Notes: a model not told the origin generated them from the sequence alone. A stretch of 64,000 nucleotides of DNA from Actinomyces respiraculi (GCF_014595995.2 NZ_CP063989.1:806001-870000); one strand, 5' to 3'. Shown: positions 1-10,135, counted from the first letter of the stretch. Program-made: numbers and translations.

Positions 1-1249
1 CCGCGTCGCGGTCCTCAAGCCAGATGCTCTCGCCCATGCCGATCTCATCGCCGTAGTACAGGCAGGGCGATCCCGGCAGGGACAGCAGCAGGGCGTGCGC
101 CAGCATGATCTCGTCCCGGCTGTCACCCAGCAGGGGAGACAGCCGCCGTCGGATCCCCACGTTGGCACGCATACGGCCCTCGGGGGCGTACCAGCCGTAC
201 ATGAGGGCGCGCTCGTCGTCGGAGACCATCTCGAGGGTGAGCTCGTCGTGGTTGCGCAGGAAGGTGCCCCACTGCCCGTGGGCCGGGATCTCGGGCGTCT
301 CGGCGAGCACCTGGCGGATCGAGTCCGCGCGGCCCTCGCGCAGGGAGCGGAAGATGCGCGGCATGACGGGGAAGTGGAAGCACATGGTGCACTCGGGGGC
401 GTCGGGGGTCCCGAAGTAGGCGACGACCTCGCTGGGCATCTGGTTGGCCTCGGCGATGGTGATGGTGCCGGGGAACTCCTCGGCGAGCACCGCCGCCAGC
501 CGGGCGACGATCGCATGCGTGCCGGGCAGGTTCTCGCTGCTCGTGCCCTCGCGCTCGACGAGGTAGGGGATCGCGTCCAGACGGAAGCCATCCACGCCCG
601 TGCGCGCCCAGAAGCGCACGACGTCGGTGACGGCCTCGACCACGGCCGGGTTGTCGTAGTTGAGGTCCGGCTGGTGGGAGAAGAAACGGTGCCAGAAGAA
701 CTGGCCGCGCTCCTCGTCCCAGGTCCAGTTCGAGGACTCGGTGTCGACGAAGATGATGCGCGTGCCGACGTAGACCTCATCGGAGTCGGACCACACGTAG
801 AAGTCGCCGTAGGGGCCTTCCGGGTCCGAGCGCGAGGCCTGAAACCAGGGGTGGGCGTCAGAGGTGTGGTTGAGGACCATGTCGATGACGACGCGGATGC
901 CGCGGGCGTGGGCCTCGTGGACCATCTCCTCAAAGTCCTCGACCGTGCCGTAGCGTGGGTCGATGCCCGTGTAGTCGCTGATGTCGTAGCCGCCGTCGCG
1001 CATGGGCGAGGGGTAGAAGGGCGGCACCCAGATGGCGTCGACGCCCAGCCAGGCCAGGTAGTCCAGGCGGGAGGTCAGCCCCCTGAAGTCCCCCACGCCG
1101 TCGCCGTCGGAGTCGGCGAAGGACCGCAGCAGCGCCTCATAGAAGACGGCGGTGCGGAACCACTGGGGGTCCTCGCCCAGACCGGTGCGCGGCGCCGGGG
1201 GCAGGGCGGGGACACCGGGCGGGCTCGTGGGGAGGGCAGTGCTCGTCAT
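1..1249 (-). CDS. treS: Trehalose synthase (maltose alpha-D-glucosyltransferase), 3' end outside window
   Basis: A GH13 enzyme that interconverts maltose and trehalose in the cytosol. The visible 416 residues run from the start codon to the window edge, so the C-terminal part is missing (TreS is usually about 570-600 aa). GH13 landmarks are present: DMVLNH near 123-128, the nucleophile in GVDGFRLDA (Asp225), the acid/base in TIAEANQ (Glu267) and the transition-state Asp335 in RNHDE. The start at 1249 lies only 8 bases after the glgE stop codon, so the two are probably co-transcribed. In actinobacteria TreS works with Pep2 and GlgE to make alpha-glucan from trehalose through maltose-1-phosphate; Pep2 is not visible and could lie beyond the left edge. 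Family call is firm; TreS rather than another GH13 rests on this context and the N-terminal motifs. Confidence 0.9.
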   Translation of the reverse strand, partial: MTSTALPTSPPGVPALPPAPRTGLGEDPQWFRTAVFYEALLRSFADSDGDGVGDFRGLTSRLDYLAWLGVDAIWVPPFYPSPMRDGGYDISDYTGIDPRYGTVEDFEEMVHEAHARGIRVVIDMVLNHTSDAHPWFQASRSDPEGPYGDFYVWSDSDEVYVGTRIIFVDTESSNWTWDEERGQFFWHRFFSHQPDLNYDNPAVVEAVTDVVRFWARTGVDGFRLDAIPYLVEREGTSSENLPGTHAIVARLAAVLAEEFPGTITIAEANQMPSEVVAYFGTPDAPECTMCFHFPVMPRIFRSLREGRADSIRQVLAETPEIPAHGQWGTFLRNHDELTLEMVSDDERALMYGWYAPEGRMRANVGIRRRLSPLLGDSRDEIMLAHALLLSLPGSPCLYYGDEIGMGESIWLEDRDA

Positions 1250-1257
1250 GGTGGCGA

Positions 1258-3360
1258 TCACGGGACCTCGACGTGGAACACGTGCGCGACGCGACCCTCG
1301 AAGGGGTCCAGGCGCACGTAGTTCTGGGCGCCCCACTCGAAGGACCAGCCGGTGAGCTCGTCGGTGACCCGGATGACCGGGTGGGAGCCGTCCGTGCCCT
1401 CGGGCAGGCCGAGCTGAGCCAGGTTGAGGAACACGTGCCCCGCATGGGCGCTGTGCGGGTCCAGGTTGACCACCGTGAGCACGACGTCCTCACGCCCGGT
1501 GGGGCTGTGGGCGGCGGCGACGCGCTTGGAGTAGGCGATGAGGTGCTCGTCGCTGGTGCCGTGGAACCACACGTCGCGCAGCTGGCGCAGGGCCGGGTGG
1601 GCGGCACGCGCGGCGTTGAGGGTGGTGAGCAGGTCCTCGATGCCGTTGGCGCGCGCGGCGGCGAAGTCACGAGGCTTGAGCTCGTACTTCTCGTTGTCGA
1701 TCTGCTCCTCGTAACCGGGGCGCGGCACGGACTCGGCCAGCTCGTAGCCCGAGTAGATGCCCCAGGTGGGGCTCATGGTCGCCGCCAGCACGGCCCGCAG
1801 CTTGAAGGCCGGGACGCCGCCGTGCGTCATGAAGGGGGTGAGGATGTCATGGGTCGTCGGCCAGAAGGTCGGGCGCAGGACGTGGGCGGTCTCCTGCGAC
1901 AGCTCCACGAGGTAGTCGGTCAGCTCCTGCCTGGTGTTGCGCCACGCGAAGTACGTGTAGGACTGGTGGAAGCCGATCTTGCCGAGCGTGCGCATCATCG
2001 CCGGGCGCGTGAAGGCCTCGGCGAGGAACAGGACCTCGGGGTTGGTCGAACGGACCTCGCGCAGCAGGCGCTGCCAGAACACCAGGGGCTTGGTGTGGGG
2101 GTTGTCGACGCGGAAGATCGTCACGCCGTGCCCGATCCACGTGTAGACGACGTCGCGGATGGCCTGGTAGATGCCCTCGGGGTCGTTGTCGAAGTTGAGC
2201 GGGTAGATGTCCTGGTACTTCTTGGGAGGGTTCTCGGCGTAGGCGATGGACCCGTCGGCCAGGACGGTGAACCACTCGGGGTGCTCGGTCACCCACGGGT
2301 GGTCCGGGGAACACTGCAGGGCCAGGTCGAGGGCGACCTCCATGCCGAGCTCGTCGGCGCGGGCGACGAGGGCGTCGAAGTCCTCGAAGGTGCCCAGGTC
2401 CGGGTGGATGGCGTCGTGTCCGCCGGCCGGTGAGCCGATGCCGTAGGGCGATCCCGGGTCCCCGGGGCGGGCGTCGAGGGTGTTGTTGCGGCCCTTGCGG
2501 TTGGTGGTGCCGATGGGGGAGATGGGGGTGAGGTAGAGCACGTCGAAGCCCATGGCGGCGATACGGTCCAGGTGGGCGGTGGCCGTGCGCAGCGTGCCCG
2601 TGTGCCACACGCCGTGCTCGTCGACGCCGGAGCCGAGCGAGCGCGGGAAGATCTCGTACCAGGAGCCGGCCAGGGCGCGCTCGCGGTCCACCTGCAGCGG
2701 GTAGGTGGCGCTGGGTGAGACGTGGTCGCGCAGCGGCAGGCGCTCGAGCGCGTCGGTGACCTCGGGGCTGTGGCCGGCCGCCAGGCGCAGGGTGGGCTGC
2801 ACCGTGGTGTCACGCAGGAAGGCGGCGGCCCTGGTGAGGACATCGACGTCGGCCGACTCGCGGCCGCTGACACCCGCGGCGCGCTCGAGGACGCGGGCAC
2901 CCTCCTCGAGCATGAGCTCGACGTCAATGCCGGCCGGGACCTTGATGCCGGCGTCGTGGCTCCAGGTGGCGTAGGGGTCGGACCAGCCCTCCACGCGCAG
3001 ACCCCAGTCTCCGGGGGCGTCGGCGGCCAGGCGGGCTTCGTAGCGGTCCAGGCCCAGGCCGACCTCGTACATGCGGGCACTGGGACCGTCCGTGCCGTCG
3101 GGGCGCACGAGGACGGCGGTGGCGCCGAAGCGGTCGTGGCCCTCGCGGAAAACGGTGGCGCGCACGGGCACAACCTCACCGGGGACGGCCTTGGCGGGCC
3201 AGCGCCCGTCCTCGACCACGGGAAAGACCTCGGTGACGGGGATGCGGCCCACGGGGGAGTAGGCGGCGGGGCCGGGGACGCTGGGAGCTGAGCGAGCGGA
3301 TCTCCTCGACACGCGGGAGGTCGCAGGGGTGGGGGCAGGATTCTGCGTGTTCGCGGTCAC
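1258..3360 (-). CDS. glgE: Alpha-1,4-glucan:maltose-1-phosphate maltosyltransferase GlgE
   Basis: A 700-aa GH13_3 transferase that extends linear alpha-1,4-glucan by adding maltosyl units from maltose-1-phosphate in the cytosol. An N-terminal beta-sandwich (about 35-150) with [18 protein letters not shown] precedes the TIM barrel. The catalytic residues fit the known spacing: Asp419 in [12 protein letters not shown] (nucleophile), Glu448 in [10 protein letters not shown] (29 residues on) and Asp505 in THDI (57 residues further), matching D394/E423/D480 of the Streptomyces coelicolor enzyme as I remember it. The lysine-containing [11 protein letters not shown] loop, typical of the family, is at about 378-387. 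First gene of a glgE-treS operon. The first about 30 residues are low-complexity, so a later start is possible. Confidence 0.96.
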   Translation of the reverse strand: MTANTQNPAPTPATSRVSRRSARSAPSVPGPAAYSPVGRIPVTEVFPVVEDGRWPAKAVPGEVVPVRATVFREGHDRFGATAVLVRPDGTDGPSARMYEVGLGLDRYEARLAADAPGDWGLRVEGWSDPYATWSHDAGIKVPAGIDVELMLEEGARVLERAAGVSGRESADVDVLTRAAAFLRDTTVQPTLRLAAGHSPEVTDALERLPLRDHVSPSATYPLQVDRERALAGSWYEIFPRSLGSGVDEHGVWHTGTLRTATAHLDRIAAMGFDVLYLTPISPIGTTNRKGRNNTLDARPGDPGSPYGIGSPAGGHDAIHPDLGTFEDFDALVARADELGMEVALDLALQCSPDHPWVTEHPEWFTVLADGSIAYAENPPKKYQDIYPLNFDNDPEGIYQAIRDVVYTWIGHGVTIFRVDNPHTKPLVFWQRLLREVRSTNPEVLFLAEAFTRPAMMRTLGKIGFHQSYTYFAWRNTRQELTDYLVELSQETAHVLRPTFWPTTHDILTPFMTHGGVPAFKLRAVLAATMSPTWGIYSGYELAESVPRPGYEEQIDNEKYELKPRDFAAARANGIEDLLTTLNAARAAHPALRQLRDVWFHGTSDEHLIAYSKRVAAAHSPTGREDVVLTVVNLDPHSAHAGHVFLNLAQLGLPEGTDGSHPVIRVTDELTGWSFEWGAQNYVRLDPFEGRVAHVFHVEVP

Positions 3361-3469
3361 AGTTCAAGGGTACGGGGTGTGCGGGCGCGAGTCATATCGC
3401 TGTGAGCGTGCCCGTGGGTCACTGGTCGCCGTCACGTCACACGCACAACGTGCGCGTAGGTGTGGGGCG

Positions 3470-4612
3470 TCAGTAGTTCATGTGCATGGCGGCGCGCACG
3501 TCCTCAAGGGTGGCCTCAGCGACCTCGCAGGCGCGCGCGTTGCCCCCGTGCAGGACCTCACGCAGGTAGTCCTCGTTCGCCGCCAGCTCAGCACGGCGGG
3601 CACGGATCGGGGCGAAGAACTCGTTGACGGCCTCCGTCGTCAGCTTCTTGAGGGCACCCGCCCCGCCGTCGCTGATCCGCGCGGCAATGTCCTCGGGCGT
3701 GCCCGCCCCGCACAGGCTGGCCAGCATGAGCAGGTTGGACACCTCGGGGCGGTCGGCCGGGTCGTAGGTGATGACACGATCCGAGTCCGTCTTGGCCTTC
3801 TTCAGCGCCTTGGCCGTCTCGTCCGCGCTCATGCGCAGCTCGATCGTGTTGTGACGGGACTTGCTCATCTTCTCCCCGTCGAGCCCCAGCAGCAGCGGCG
3901 CCTCGCTCAGCAGCGCCTCGGGGCGGCGGAAGACCGGACGGTGCTTGTCCGCGCGGCCGTAACGCTTGTCGAAGCGCTGGGCGATGAGCCGGGCCTGCTC
4001 CAGGTGCGGTAGCTGGTCCTTGCCCACGGGCACAAGGTTCGCCTGGCAGAAGAGGATGTCCGCCGCCTGGTGCACCGGGTAGGTGAGCATGAGGCCGGAC
4101 ATGGCGCGCCCGTCAGTGGCCTCGAGCTCGGCCTTGACGGTCGGGTTGCGGTGCAGCTCGGACTCGGTGACCAGCGACAGGAAGGGCAGCATGAGCTGGT
4201 TGGCCGCCGGGACGGCCGAGTGGGCGAAGACGGTCGAGCGCTCGGGGTCCACCCCGACGGCGAGCGTGTCCGCCACGAGGGACAGCACGCGCTCACGGAT
4301 CGGGCCGACGCCGTCGCGGTCGGTGATGACCTGGTAGTCGGCAACGAGGATCCACGTGTCCACCCCCAGGTCCTGGATGCGCCTCCAGGAGTGCATCGTG
4401 CCGAAGTAGTGGCCCAGGTGCATGTTGCCGGTGGGGCGCACGCCCGTGAGCATCCGGTAGCGGCCCGGGTTGACGTCGAGGTCCGCGCGGATCTCCTCGC
4501 TGCGCGCCAGGGACCGCGCCAGGGAGGCGTCGTTCGTGGCGTTGGCCAGCGCCTCCTCGGCGGGGGTGGGCGTGGTCGTCTCGTGCTCGGGCGTGTGCGT
4601 CATACCGCTCAT
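3470..4612 (-). CDS. trpS: Tryptophanyl-tRNA synthetase
   Basis: A 380-aa class Ic aminoacyl-tRNA synthetase that charges tRNA-Trp in the cytosol. The HIGH-type motif is in TGVRPTGNMHLGHY (56-69), the KMSKS loop is GEKMSKS (about 246-252) and VPVGKDQLPHLE (about 194-205) is a family hallmark. Length is slightly above the usual 330-350 aa because of an acidic/threonine-rich N-terminal extension of about 45 residues. Starts are possible at Met1 or Met4. It sits alone between glgE and glgX on the same strand. I see no T-box or leader peptide in the 60 bases before it. Confidence 0.96.
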   Translation of the reverse strand: MSGMTHTPEHETTTPTPAEEALANATNDASLARSLARSEEIRADLDVNPGRYRMLTGVRPTGNMHLGHYFGTMHSWRRIQDLGVDTWILVADYQVITDRDGVGPIRERVLSLVADTLAVGVDPERSTVFAHSAVPAANQLMLPFLSLVTESELHRNPTVKAELEATDGRAMSGLMLTYPVHQAADILFCQANLVPVGKDQLPHLEQARLIAQRFDKRYGRADKHRPVFRRPEALLSEAPLLLGLDGEKMSKSRHNTIELRMSADETAKALKKAKTDSDRVITYDPADRPEVSNLLMLASLCGAGTPEDIAARISDGGAGALKKLTTEAVNEFFAPIRARRAELAANEDYLREVLHGGNARACEVAEATLEDVRAAMHMNY

Positions 4613-4672
4613 CCTAGGGACCGACGGCGGTCGGCCCGTCCGCCCGTCTTGTGCCCTCGGCGTCGGCCCGGC

Positions 4673-7033
4673 TCAGGGCTGCGCCAGGACCTCCCCGGAG
4701 AAGTACACCCGCATGCTCAGCGCCTCCAGCGTCGTCGTGTCCCCCGGACGGTCCTGGCGGCAGTCGGTGGCCCCCGGCCGCGACGCGCGGGCACGCTCGG
4801 GGTTGACGGCACGGGCCCGCGCCGCCTCACCCCGGGCGACCCGGCGCGCCAGGGAGAAGGAGGAGGTGTGCGGGCGCGGCACCGGCCAGGTCGAGTCCCA
4901 CGCCAGGTGCCAGTCGGTGCCGTGCCCGTCGGCCAGCACCACCTCGCACTGGTCGAGACTGCCGTTGATGACGACGAGCAGGTCGTCATCGTCCACGAGT
5001 CGCCCCGAGCGCAGCATCTGCACGACCCGGGTGTGCGGGTCGTGCCAGGCGTCGTTACTCAGTGTCTCGCCGTCGGCACCCAGCCACGACAGGTCCGCGA
5101 TCGTGTCCCCCGGGCGGATGGTGCCCGAGGCGAAGGAGGAGGGCCGCATGACCGGGTGGTCCTGGCGGGTGCGCACAAGGAACTGGGAGGTGGCCAGCAG
5201 GTCGCGCTGCCACGGCTCCAGCTCCCAGCTGTACCAGGAGATCGGGGAGTCCTGACAGTAGGAGTTGTTGTTGCCCTGCTGGGTGCGACCGATCTCGTCG
5301 CCGCCCAGGAGCATCGGCGTTCCCGCGGAGACGAGCAGGGTCGCCAGGACGTTGCGCATGGAGCGCCGGCGCATGAGCTCGTGCGGGCCCATGTCCACAC
5401 CCTCGGGGATCGGCCCCTCGAAGCCGTGGTTCCAGGAGCGGTTGTCGTCCGTGCCGTCCCGGTTGCCCTCGCCGTTGTCCTCGTTGTGCTTGTGGTCGTA
5501 ACAGACGAGGTCGCGCAGCGTGAAGCCGTCGTGGGCGGTGACGAAGTTGACGCTCGCCAGGGGCCCGCGCCCGCCCGGGTACTCGCCGTGGCCGAAGGTG
5601 TCCACACTGCCCGACAGGCGCGTGGCGAGGTCGCGCAGGTCCGCGCCCGTGCGCCCCTTGGACATCTCCGAGGCGTCGCGCAGCCAGAAGGAGCGCACGG
5701 TCCCGCGGTAGCGGTCATTCCAGTCGTGGAAGGGCTCGGGGAACTCGCCGGTGCGCCAGCCGCCGGGGCCCACGTCCCAGGGCTCGGCGATGAGTCGGGC
5801 GCCGCGCAGCACGGGGTCCGTCGCCATGGCGACGAGCAGCGGGTGACGCGAGCTGTACTCGGTGGCGTGGCGCCCCAGCGTCGCCGCCAGGTCGAAGCGG
5901 AACCCGTCCACCCCCATCTCACTGACCCAGTAGCGCAGGGAGTCCAGGGTCAGCTGGACGGCGCGCGCGTAGCGCATGTCCACGCTCGCCCCCGTGCCCG
6001 TGACGTCGTAGTACTGGCCGCTCTGGCCGGGCGCGTGCAGGTAGTAGCGGCGGTCGTCCAGGCCGCGCAGGCTCAGGCTCGGGCCGCCGAAGCCGGACTC
6101 GCAGGTGTGGTTGTAGACGACGTCCATCACCACTTCCAGGCCCGCCTCGTGCAGCAGCGAGACCATGCCGCGCACCTCGTCGAGGACCGCCTGGGGGCCG
6201 GCCTCCTGAGAGGAGCGCATGGCGTAGGAGGCCTCGGGCGCGAAGTAGGACAGCGTCGAGTAGCCCCAGTAGTTCCTGCGCCCGCGCGCCAGCAGGAAGG
6301 TCTCGGAGAAGGCCGCCTGGATCGGCAGCAGCTCGACCGTTGTCACGCCCAGGGACTTCAGGTGCTCGATGGTGGCCGGATGGGCGAGCCCCGCGTAGGT
6401 GCCCCGCAGCTCGGCGGGCACCCCCGGCAGGGTGAGGGTCAGGCCCTTGACGTGCGTCTCGTAGATGACCACGCGCGCCTCGCTCACGCGCGGGCCGGGG
6501 ACCACCGGGAAGGACGGGGCCGCGGTGACGACGCCGAGGGCCACGTGCCCGGCCGAGTCCAGGTGGGAGAGGGTGAAGGGCACGGAGGTGGGGTTGTAGT
6601 CCTCGTCGACCGTGTGGGCGAAGATCTCCGGACCCAGGCCGGGCGCGCCCTCCAGGGCCCGGGCGTAGGGGTCGAGGAGGAGCTTGTGCGGGTTGAGCAG
6701 GAAGCCCGCCGAGGGGTTCCACTCGCCGTGGACGCGGTAGCCGTAGCGCTGGCCGGGGCCGACGCCGGGCACATGAGCCCCCCAGGCCCCGCGCACGGGG
6801 CCGTGCATGCCGATACGCCGCTCGGACAGGACACGGCCGCTGCCGTCCGTCTCGAGCAGGCACAGGTCGACCGCGGCAGCATCGGGGGCGACGACGACGA
6901 AGCTCGTGCCCTCCTCGGCCGGTGTCGCACCCAGACGGCTGCGGTCCCGTGCGTCCAGCTCCGCCAGGGCGGCGGGCCGCAGGGGATCGGCGGCCGGGGG
7001 CGCAGTGGGCTGCGTCGTGGTCGTGTCTGGCAT
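4673..7033 (-). CDS. glgX: Glycogen debranching enzyme GlgX
   Basis: A 786-aa GH13_11 isoamylase-type debranching enzyme that hydrolyses alpha-1,6 branches of limit-dextrinised glycogen. An N-terminal CBM48-like domain (about 33-190) precedes the catalytic barrel. Nucleophile Asp381 in DGFRFDLA, acid/base Glu417 in RLIAEPWDVG, third acid Asp502 in VTAHDGFTL; VVMDVVYNHT is at about 301-310. The reading frame stays open upstream to 7618, but that stretch overlaps etfB on the other strand and is not GlgX-like, so the ATG at 7033 is chosen; an AAGAAT-rich rather than strong Shine-Dalgarno precedes it. The C-terminal about 70 residues are Arg-rich and beyond the usual end of about 700-720 aa. Divergent from etfB. 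Confidence 0.94.
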   Translation of the reverse strand: MPDTTTTQPTAPPAADPLRPAALAELDARDRSRLGATPAEEGTSFVVVAPDAAAVDLCLLETDGSGRVLSERRIGMHGPVRGAWGAHVPGVGPGQRYGYRVHGEWNPSAGFLLNPHKLLLDPYARALEGAPGLGPEIFAHTVDEDYNPTSVPFTLSHLDSAGHVALGVVTAAPSFPVVPGPRVSEARVVIYETHVKGLTLTLPGVPAELRGTYAGLAHPATIEHLKSLGVTTVELLPIQAAFSETFLLARGRRNYWGYSTLSYFAPEASYAMRSSQEAGPQAVLDEVRGMVSLLHEAGLEVVMDVVYNHTCESGFGGPSLSLRGLDDRRYYLHAPGQSGQYYDVTGTGASVDMRYARAVQLTLDSLRYWVSEMGVDGFRFDLAATLGRHATEYSSRHPLLVAMATDPVLRGARLIAEPWDVGPGGWRTGEFPEPFHDWNDRYRGTVRSFWLRDASEMSKGRTGADLRDLATRLSGSVDTFGHGEYPGGRGPLASVNFVTAHDGFTLRDLVCYDHKHNEDNGEGNRDGTDDNRSWNHGFEGPIPEGVDMGPHELMRRRSMRNVLATLLVSAGTPMLLGGDEIGRTQQGNNNSYCQDSPISWYSWELEPWQRDLLATSQFLVRTRQDHPVMRPSSFASGTIRPGDTIADLSWLGADGETLSNDAWHDPHTRVVQMLRSGRLVDDDDLLVVINGSLDQCEVVLADGHGTDWHLAWDSTWPVPRPHTSSFSLARRVARGEAARARAVNPERARASRPGATDCRQDRPGDTTTLEALSMRVYFSGEVLAQP

Positions 7034-7195
7034 GGGGGCATTCTTGCCAGGTCGAGGGGGAGCGGCAATCCGACAGGGGCTTTCGGCGCGTTGGCGTGTT
7101 GCGTAAGGCGCGCCGCTGACCGGGGCGGGTGGTGCGCGTCTCACGCCCCCGGGGGCCGGTGACCGCGGCAGCTGCCATGTGGCAGCCTGGGCCGC

Positions 7196-7972
7196 ATGAA
7201 GATCGTGGTCTGTGTCAAGCACGTTCCCGACGTGCAGTCCGAACGACGGATGGAGGACGGGCACCTCGTGCGAGGTGAGGAGGACGTCCTCAACGAGCTC
7301 GACGAGAACGCCGTTGAGGCCGCCGTCAGCCTCGTCGAGGAGCACGGCGGCGAGGTCGTCGCACTGACAATGGGCCCCGAGGACGCCGAGGACGCCCTGC
7401 GCCGCGCCCTGCAGATGGGCGCGGACTCCGCTGTCCTCGTGAGCGACGAGGCGCTGGCCGGATCCGACGTCGTGGTCACGGCCCGCACCCTGGCCGCCGC
7501 CATCCGGCGCGTCGGTGGGGGACAGGGCACCGGCGACGTCGACCTCGTCGTCACCGGCATGGCCTCCCTCGACGCGCTGACCTCGCTGCTTCCCGGCGCG
7601 CTCGCCGCCGAGCTGCACGTGCCCGCCCTCACGCTTGCCACGGACCTGGAGGTCGGCGACGGCGACGTCGTCATCACCCGGACCGTGGGGGCCGTGCGCG
7701 AGGTGCTCAGCGCGCCCCTGCCCGCCCTCGTCTCCGTCACCGACCAGGCCAACGAGCCGCGCTACCCGAACTTCGCGGCCATGCGCGCCGCCCGCCGCAA
7801 GCCCCTGGAGACCTGGGACCTGGCCGCGCTCGGCCTGGAGCCGGCCGAGCCGTCGGTGGCCGTGCTGTGCGACCAGGAGCGCCCGGGGCGAGCCGCAGGC
7901 ATCATCCGCACCGACGCCGGCGAGGCCGGCCGCGAGCTGGCCGCCTGGCTCGTCGAGAACCAGCTCGTCTGA
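7196..7972 (+). CDS. etfB: Electron transfer flavoprotein, beta subunit
   Basis: A 258-aa beta subunit of the cytosolic ETF heterodimer that carries electrons from acyl-CoA and other dehydrogenases to a quinone oxidoreductase. The N-terminus MKIVVCVKHVPD is diagnostic; adenine-nucleotide-fold segments VVALTMGPEDAEDALRRAL and the domain end QANEPRYPNFAAMRAARRK are typical. It is followed after 11 bases by etfA, whose start is preceded by a GAGAGGAACGCAC Shine-Dalgarno region. No ETF:quinone oxidoreductase or dehydrogenase gene is adjacent, so the electron donor cannot be named from context. Confidence 0.95.
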   Translation: MKIVVCVKHVPDVQSERRMEDGHLVRGEEDVLNELDENAVEAAVSLVEEHGGEVVALTMGPEDAEDALRRALQMGADSAVLVSDEALAGSDVVVTARTLAAAIRRVGGGQGTGDVDLVVTGMASLDALTSLLPGALAAELHVPALTLATDLEVGDGDVVITRTVGAVREVLSAPLPALVSVTDQANEPRYPNFAAMRAARRKPLETWDLAALGLEPAEPSVAVLCDQERPGRAAGIIRTDAGEAGRELAAWLVENQLV

Positions 7973-7983
7973 GAGGAACGCAC

Positions 7984-9021
7984 ATGACTGAGATCCCTGC
8001 CGGGAGCGTGGGCGAGACCTTCGACGCCCCTGTCCTCGTCCTCGTCGACCTCGAGACGCCGAGGGCGAGCGCCGCCGAGGCCGTCTCCCTTCTCGCCCCT
8101 TCTCGCGCCGGGCTCGCGCTCGTCGCCGGGGCCGCGGCCCTCACCCGCGCCGACGTGGTGGCCCTCGCCCTCGGGCCCGTGGGGGCGGATGCCAGCGCCG
8201 CACTGGCCGGGGCGGGCGCCACGCGCGTGCTCGCAGCCGACCTTGGGCAGGCCGGCACGCAGGCCGGTGTCGTGGCGGACGCCCTCGTCAGTGCCGTGCG
8301 CACCGTCAAGCCGGCCGTCGCGCTTGTGCTCTCGGACTACCACGGCAAGGAGGTCGCTGCTCGTGCCGCGGTCCTCCTCGGCTCGGCCTGCACCGCCGAC
8401 GCCAGCGACCTGCGGGTCCGCGAGGGTGCCCTGACCGCCTCCAAGACCGTCCTGTCCGGCTCCTGGTCCACCACCCTGAGGATCGGCGGGGCCGGTACGA
8501 CACCGGTCGTGGCCGTGCGAGCCCCCGAGGTCGAGGTCCCCGGGCCCGCAGCCCCCGTGGCGGTCGAGGCCCTCGACGTCGTCCTGACCCCCGAGTCGCT
8601 GGCCGTGCGGGTCGTCTCGCGCGAGCCCGCCCCCACGGCCAGCGGCCCGGACCTGGCGGGGGCCCGCACCGTGGTCGTCGCCGGACGCGGTGTCGGCGGC
8701 GACATCGACCTCGTGCGCTCGCTGGCGGACCCGCTGGGGGCCGCCGTCGGCGCGACCCGCGTCGTGTGCGATGAGGGCTGGCTCGAGCGCAGCGCCCAGG
8801 TGGGTCAGACCGGGGTGAGCATCGCCCCGCGCCTGTACATCGGTCTGGGAGTCTCCGGGGCCATTCACCACACGAGCGGCATCCAGGGGGCGGGCACGGT
8901 CGTCGCGGTCTGTGACGACGCCGAGGCCCCGATCTTCCAGATGGCGGACTTCGGCGTCGTCGGGGATGTCACGACGGTGGTGCCGCAGCTGGTCGAGGAG
9001 CTGGACCGCCTGCGGGCCTGA
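7984..9021 (+). CDS. etfA: Electron transfer flavoprotein, alpha subunit
   Basis: A 345-aa FAD-binding subunit of ETF, partner of EtfB. The C-terminal FAD domain shows TVVVAGRGVGG, the VGQTGVSIAPRLYIGLGVSG stretch and HHTSGIQGAGTVVAV, followed by PIFQMADFGVVGD, all hallmarks of the family. The ATG at 7984 fits the Shine-Dalgarno region after the etfB stop; the frame is open further upstream inside etfB but that is not used. The length is slightly above the roughly 320 aa norm because of an Ala/Val-rich N-terminal half. Confidence 0.95.
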   Translation: MTEIPAGSVGETFDAPVLVLVDLETPRASAAEAVSLLAPSRAGLALVAGAAALTRADVVALALGPVGADASAALAGAGATRVLAADLGQAGTQAGVVADALVSAVRTVKPAVALVLSDYHGKEVAARAAVLLGSACTADASDLRVREGALTASKTVLSGSWSTTLRIGGAGTTPVVAVRAPEVEVPGPAAPVAVEALDVVLTPESLAVRVVSREPAPTASGPDLAGARTVVVAGRGVGGDIDLVRSLADPLGAAVGATRVVCDEGWLERSAQVGQTGVSIAPRLYIGLGVSGAIHHTSGIQGAGTVVAVCDDAEAPIFQMADFGVVGDVTTVVPQLVEELDRLRA

Positions 9022-9084
9022 CCGGTCGGGGCTGAACTGACGGGGCGATCCTGAGGGGTGGAACACATGGTGCCCGACGGCCCC

Positions 9085-9103
9085 TCAGGCTAGCCTTACC
9101 TCC
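9085..9103. promoter_or_regulatory. Putative DtxR/IdeR-type iron box
   Basis: The 19 bases match the DtxR/IdeR palindrome TTAGGTTAGSCTAACCTAA at 14 of 19 positions, including the central TAGCCT and both AGG/ACCT arms. It lies 26 bases before the start of the gene at 9130, a placement suited to iron-dependent repression. The match was counted by eye. No dtxR/ideR gene is in the window. Confidence 0.6.
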
Positions 9104-9129
9104 GAGCGGGACCCGACGAAGGAGGACGC

Positions 9130-10002
9130 GTGAGCGAGCAGGGCAGCACGGCAGGCGCCGCACCCGTCTCCTCGCGCCGGATGGCGCGCCGGCTCCTCGC
9201 CGGGGCCGGAGCCGCTGACATCACCGCCTACCGCCACGCCGGGGGTCAACCGCTCGCCGTCATGCACGCCCTCGACGAGGACGGGCGCGTCATCATCGCC
9301 GCCTGCCCCAGTGCTGACCACCCCCTGTCCGACGCCCTCGATGGCGAGGTGGTCGAGGTCCGTCTCGACGTCACCCTCGAGGCCGCCGAGCCCAGCCTGC
9401 GCGTGACCTCGGCAACTGCCCACCTCCTGGGCCTGCTCACCTGGCTGGATGCGGACGAGACCGCCCTTGTGCTCGCCGGCGAGACTGCCGGCTGCCACTG
9501 TCCGATCACGGGCGAGGACCCACTCGACGGGCTCGGTTCGCTGGCCGGGGAGCCCGGCGGCCGCCTGGGCGTCATCACCGCCGAGCGCGTGATGGTCCAC
9601 GACGCCATGGGCGTGTCCGGCCACACGCTCGCCGAGGTCGTGGCGGCCGACTCCGCCCCCTCCCTGCTGTGGAATGACCTCGACTCCGCCAGCGCCCAGG
9701 AGGAGGTGCGCGAGCTCGGTGACGCCGCGCTCACCCTTGTGTGCGAGAGCGTGGTCAAGGGGCGCCTTCCCGGGGTGCTGTGCTCCCACCGTCCGGCCGA
9801 CGGGTTGTGCCCGTCACTGCACGGGCGGGTCGTGTGCGCCGACGTCGCTCCCGACGGCGTGACGCTCATGCACGTGTCCCCGACCTGCGTTGAGACGGTG
9901 CAGGTCTGGCTGCCCAGCGGCACCCGCCGGGCCTGCGAGGTGGGGCCCTTCCTGCGTGGTTGTGTCCAGGAGGCCCTGCTCGAGGACCTGCTGCGCGGCT
10001 GA
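9130..10002 (+). CDS. Unknown 290-aa protein, probably iron-regulated
   Basis: I do not recognise this protein with certainty. It is soluble (no membrane segment, no signal peptide). The N-terminal half (about 18-110) has the beta-strand pattern ADITAYRHAG / AVMHALDEDGRVIIAA / VEVRLDVT that weakly recalls split-barrel pyridoxamine-oxidase-like or HugZ-type heme proteins; this is an impression, not an assignment. Cysteines cluster in GCHCPIT (about 120-126) and in LCSHRPADGLCP and RVVC in the C-terminal third, which could bind a metal or cluster. The start GTG at 9130 follows a GAAGGAGGA Shine-Dalgarno. A DtxR/IdeR-like box 26 bases upstream suggests derepression in low iron. It stands alone between etfA and a convergent DUF1540 gene; a strong hairpin follows. 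Confidence 0.7.
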   Translation: MSEQGSTAGAAPVSSRRMARRLLAGAGAADITAYRHAGGQPLAVMHALDEDGRVIIAACPSADHPLSDALDGEVVEVRLDVTLEAAEPSLRVTSATAHLLGLLTWLDADETALVLAGETAGCHCPITGEDPLDGLGSLAGEPGGRLGVITAERVMVHDAMGVSGHTLAEVVAADSAPSLLWNDLDSASAQEEVRELGDAALTLVCESVVKGRLPGVLCSHRPADGLCPSLHGRVVCADVAPDGVTLMHVSPTCVETVQVWLPSGTRRACEVGPFLRGCVQEALLEDLLRG

Positions 10003-10041
10003 GCCCCGCCCCGGGCGGGTGAGCGCGACACAGGGGCAGAA

Positions 10042-10069
10042 CCGGCCCCGCCGTCCTTGGCGGGACCGG
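10042..10069. terminator. Bidirectional hairpin between convergent genes
   Basis: Near-perfect inverted repeat CCGGCCCCGCC / GGCGGGACCGG with a 6-base loop, in the space between the 9130-10002 gene and the convergent DUF1540 gene. There is no T tract, as often in high-GC actinobacteria. Confidence 0.6.
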
Positions 10070-10135
10070 CTCCGTTCAGGCTCCGGTGGCCGGGCCTCGC
10101 GCGTGCGAGGTGCGCTGCGTGGTTCTTACCGGGTG

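Noticed and set aside
95-3291. Long plus-strand frames opposite treS and glgE
   Set aside because: Antisense shadows caused by high third-position GC; the minus strand has complete GH13 catalytic motifs.
4613-4672. T-box or leader peptide controlling trpS
   Set aside because: Only 60 bases separate trpS from the glgX stop, with no T-box consensus or Trp-rich peptide.
4070-7162. A very long open frame (about 1030 codons) on the plus strand opposite trpS/glgX
   Set aside because: Val/Arg/Gly-rich shadow of the real minus-strand genes; no domain, no Shine-Dalgarno, and trpS and glgX motifs occupy the other strand.
7034-7618. In-frame upstream extension of glgX into etfB
   Set aside because: Sequence is the reverse of etfB and unlike any debranching-enzyme N-terminus; the ATG at 7033 starts the recognisable protein.
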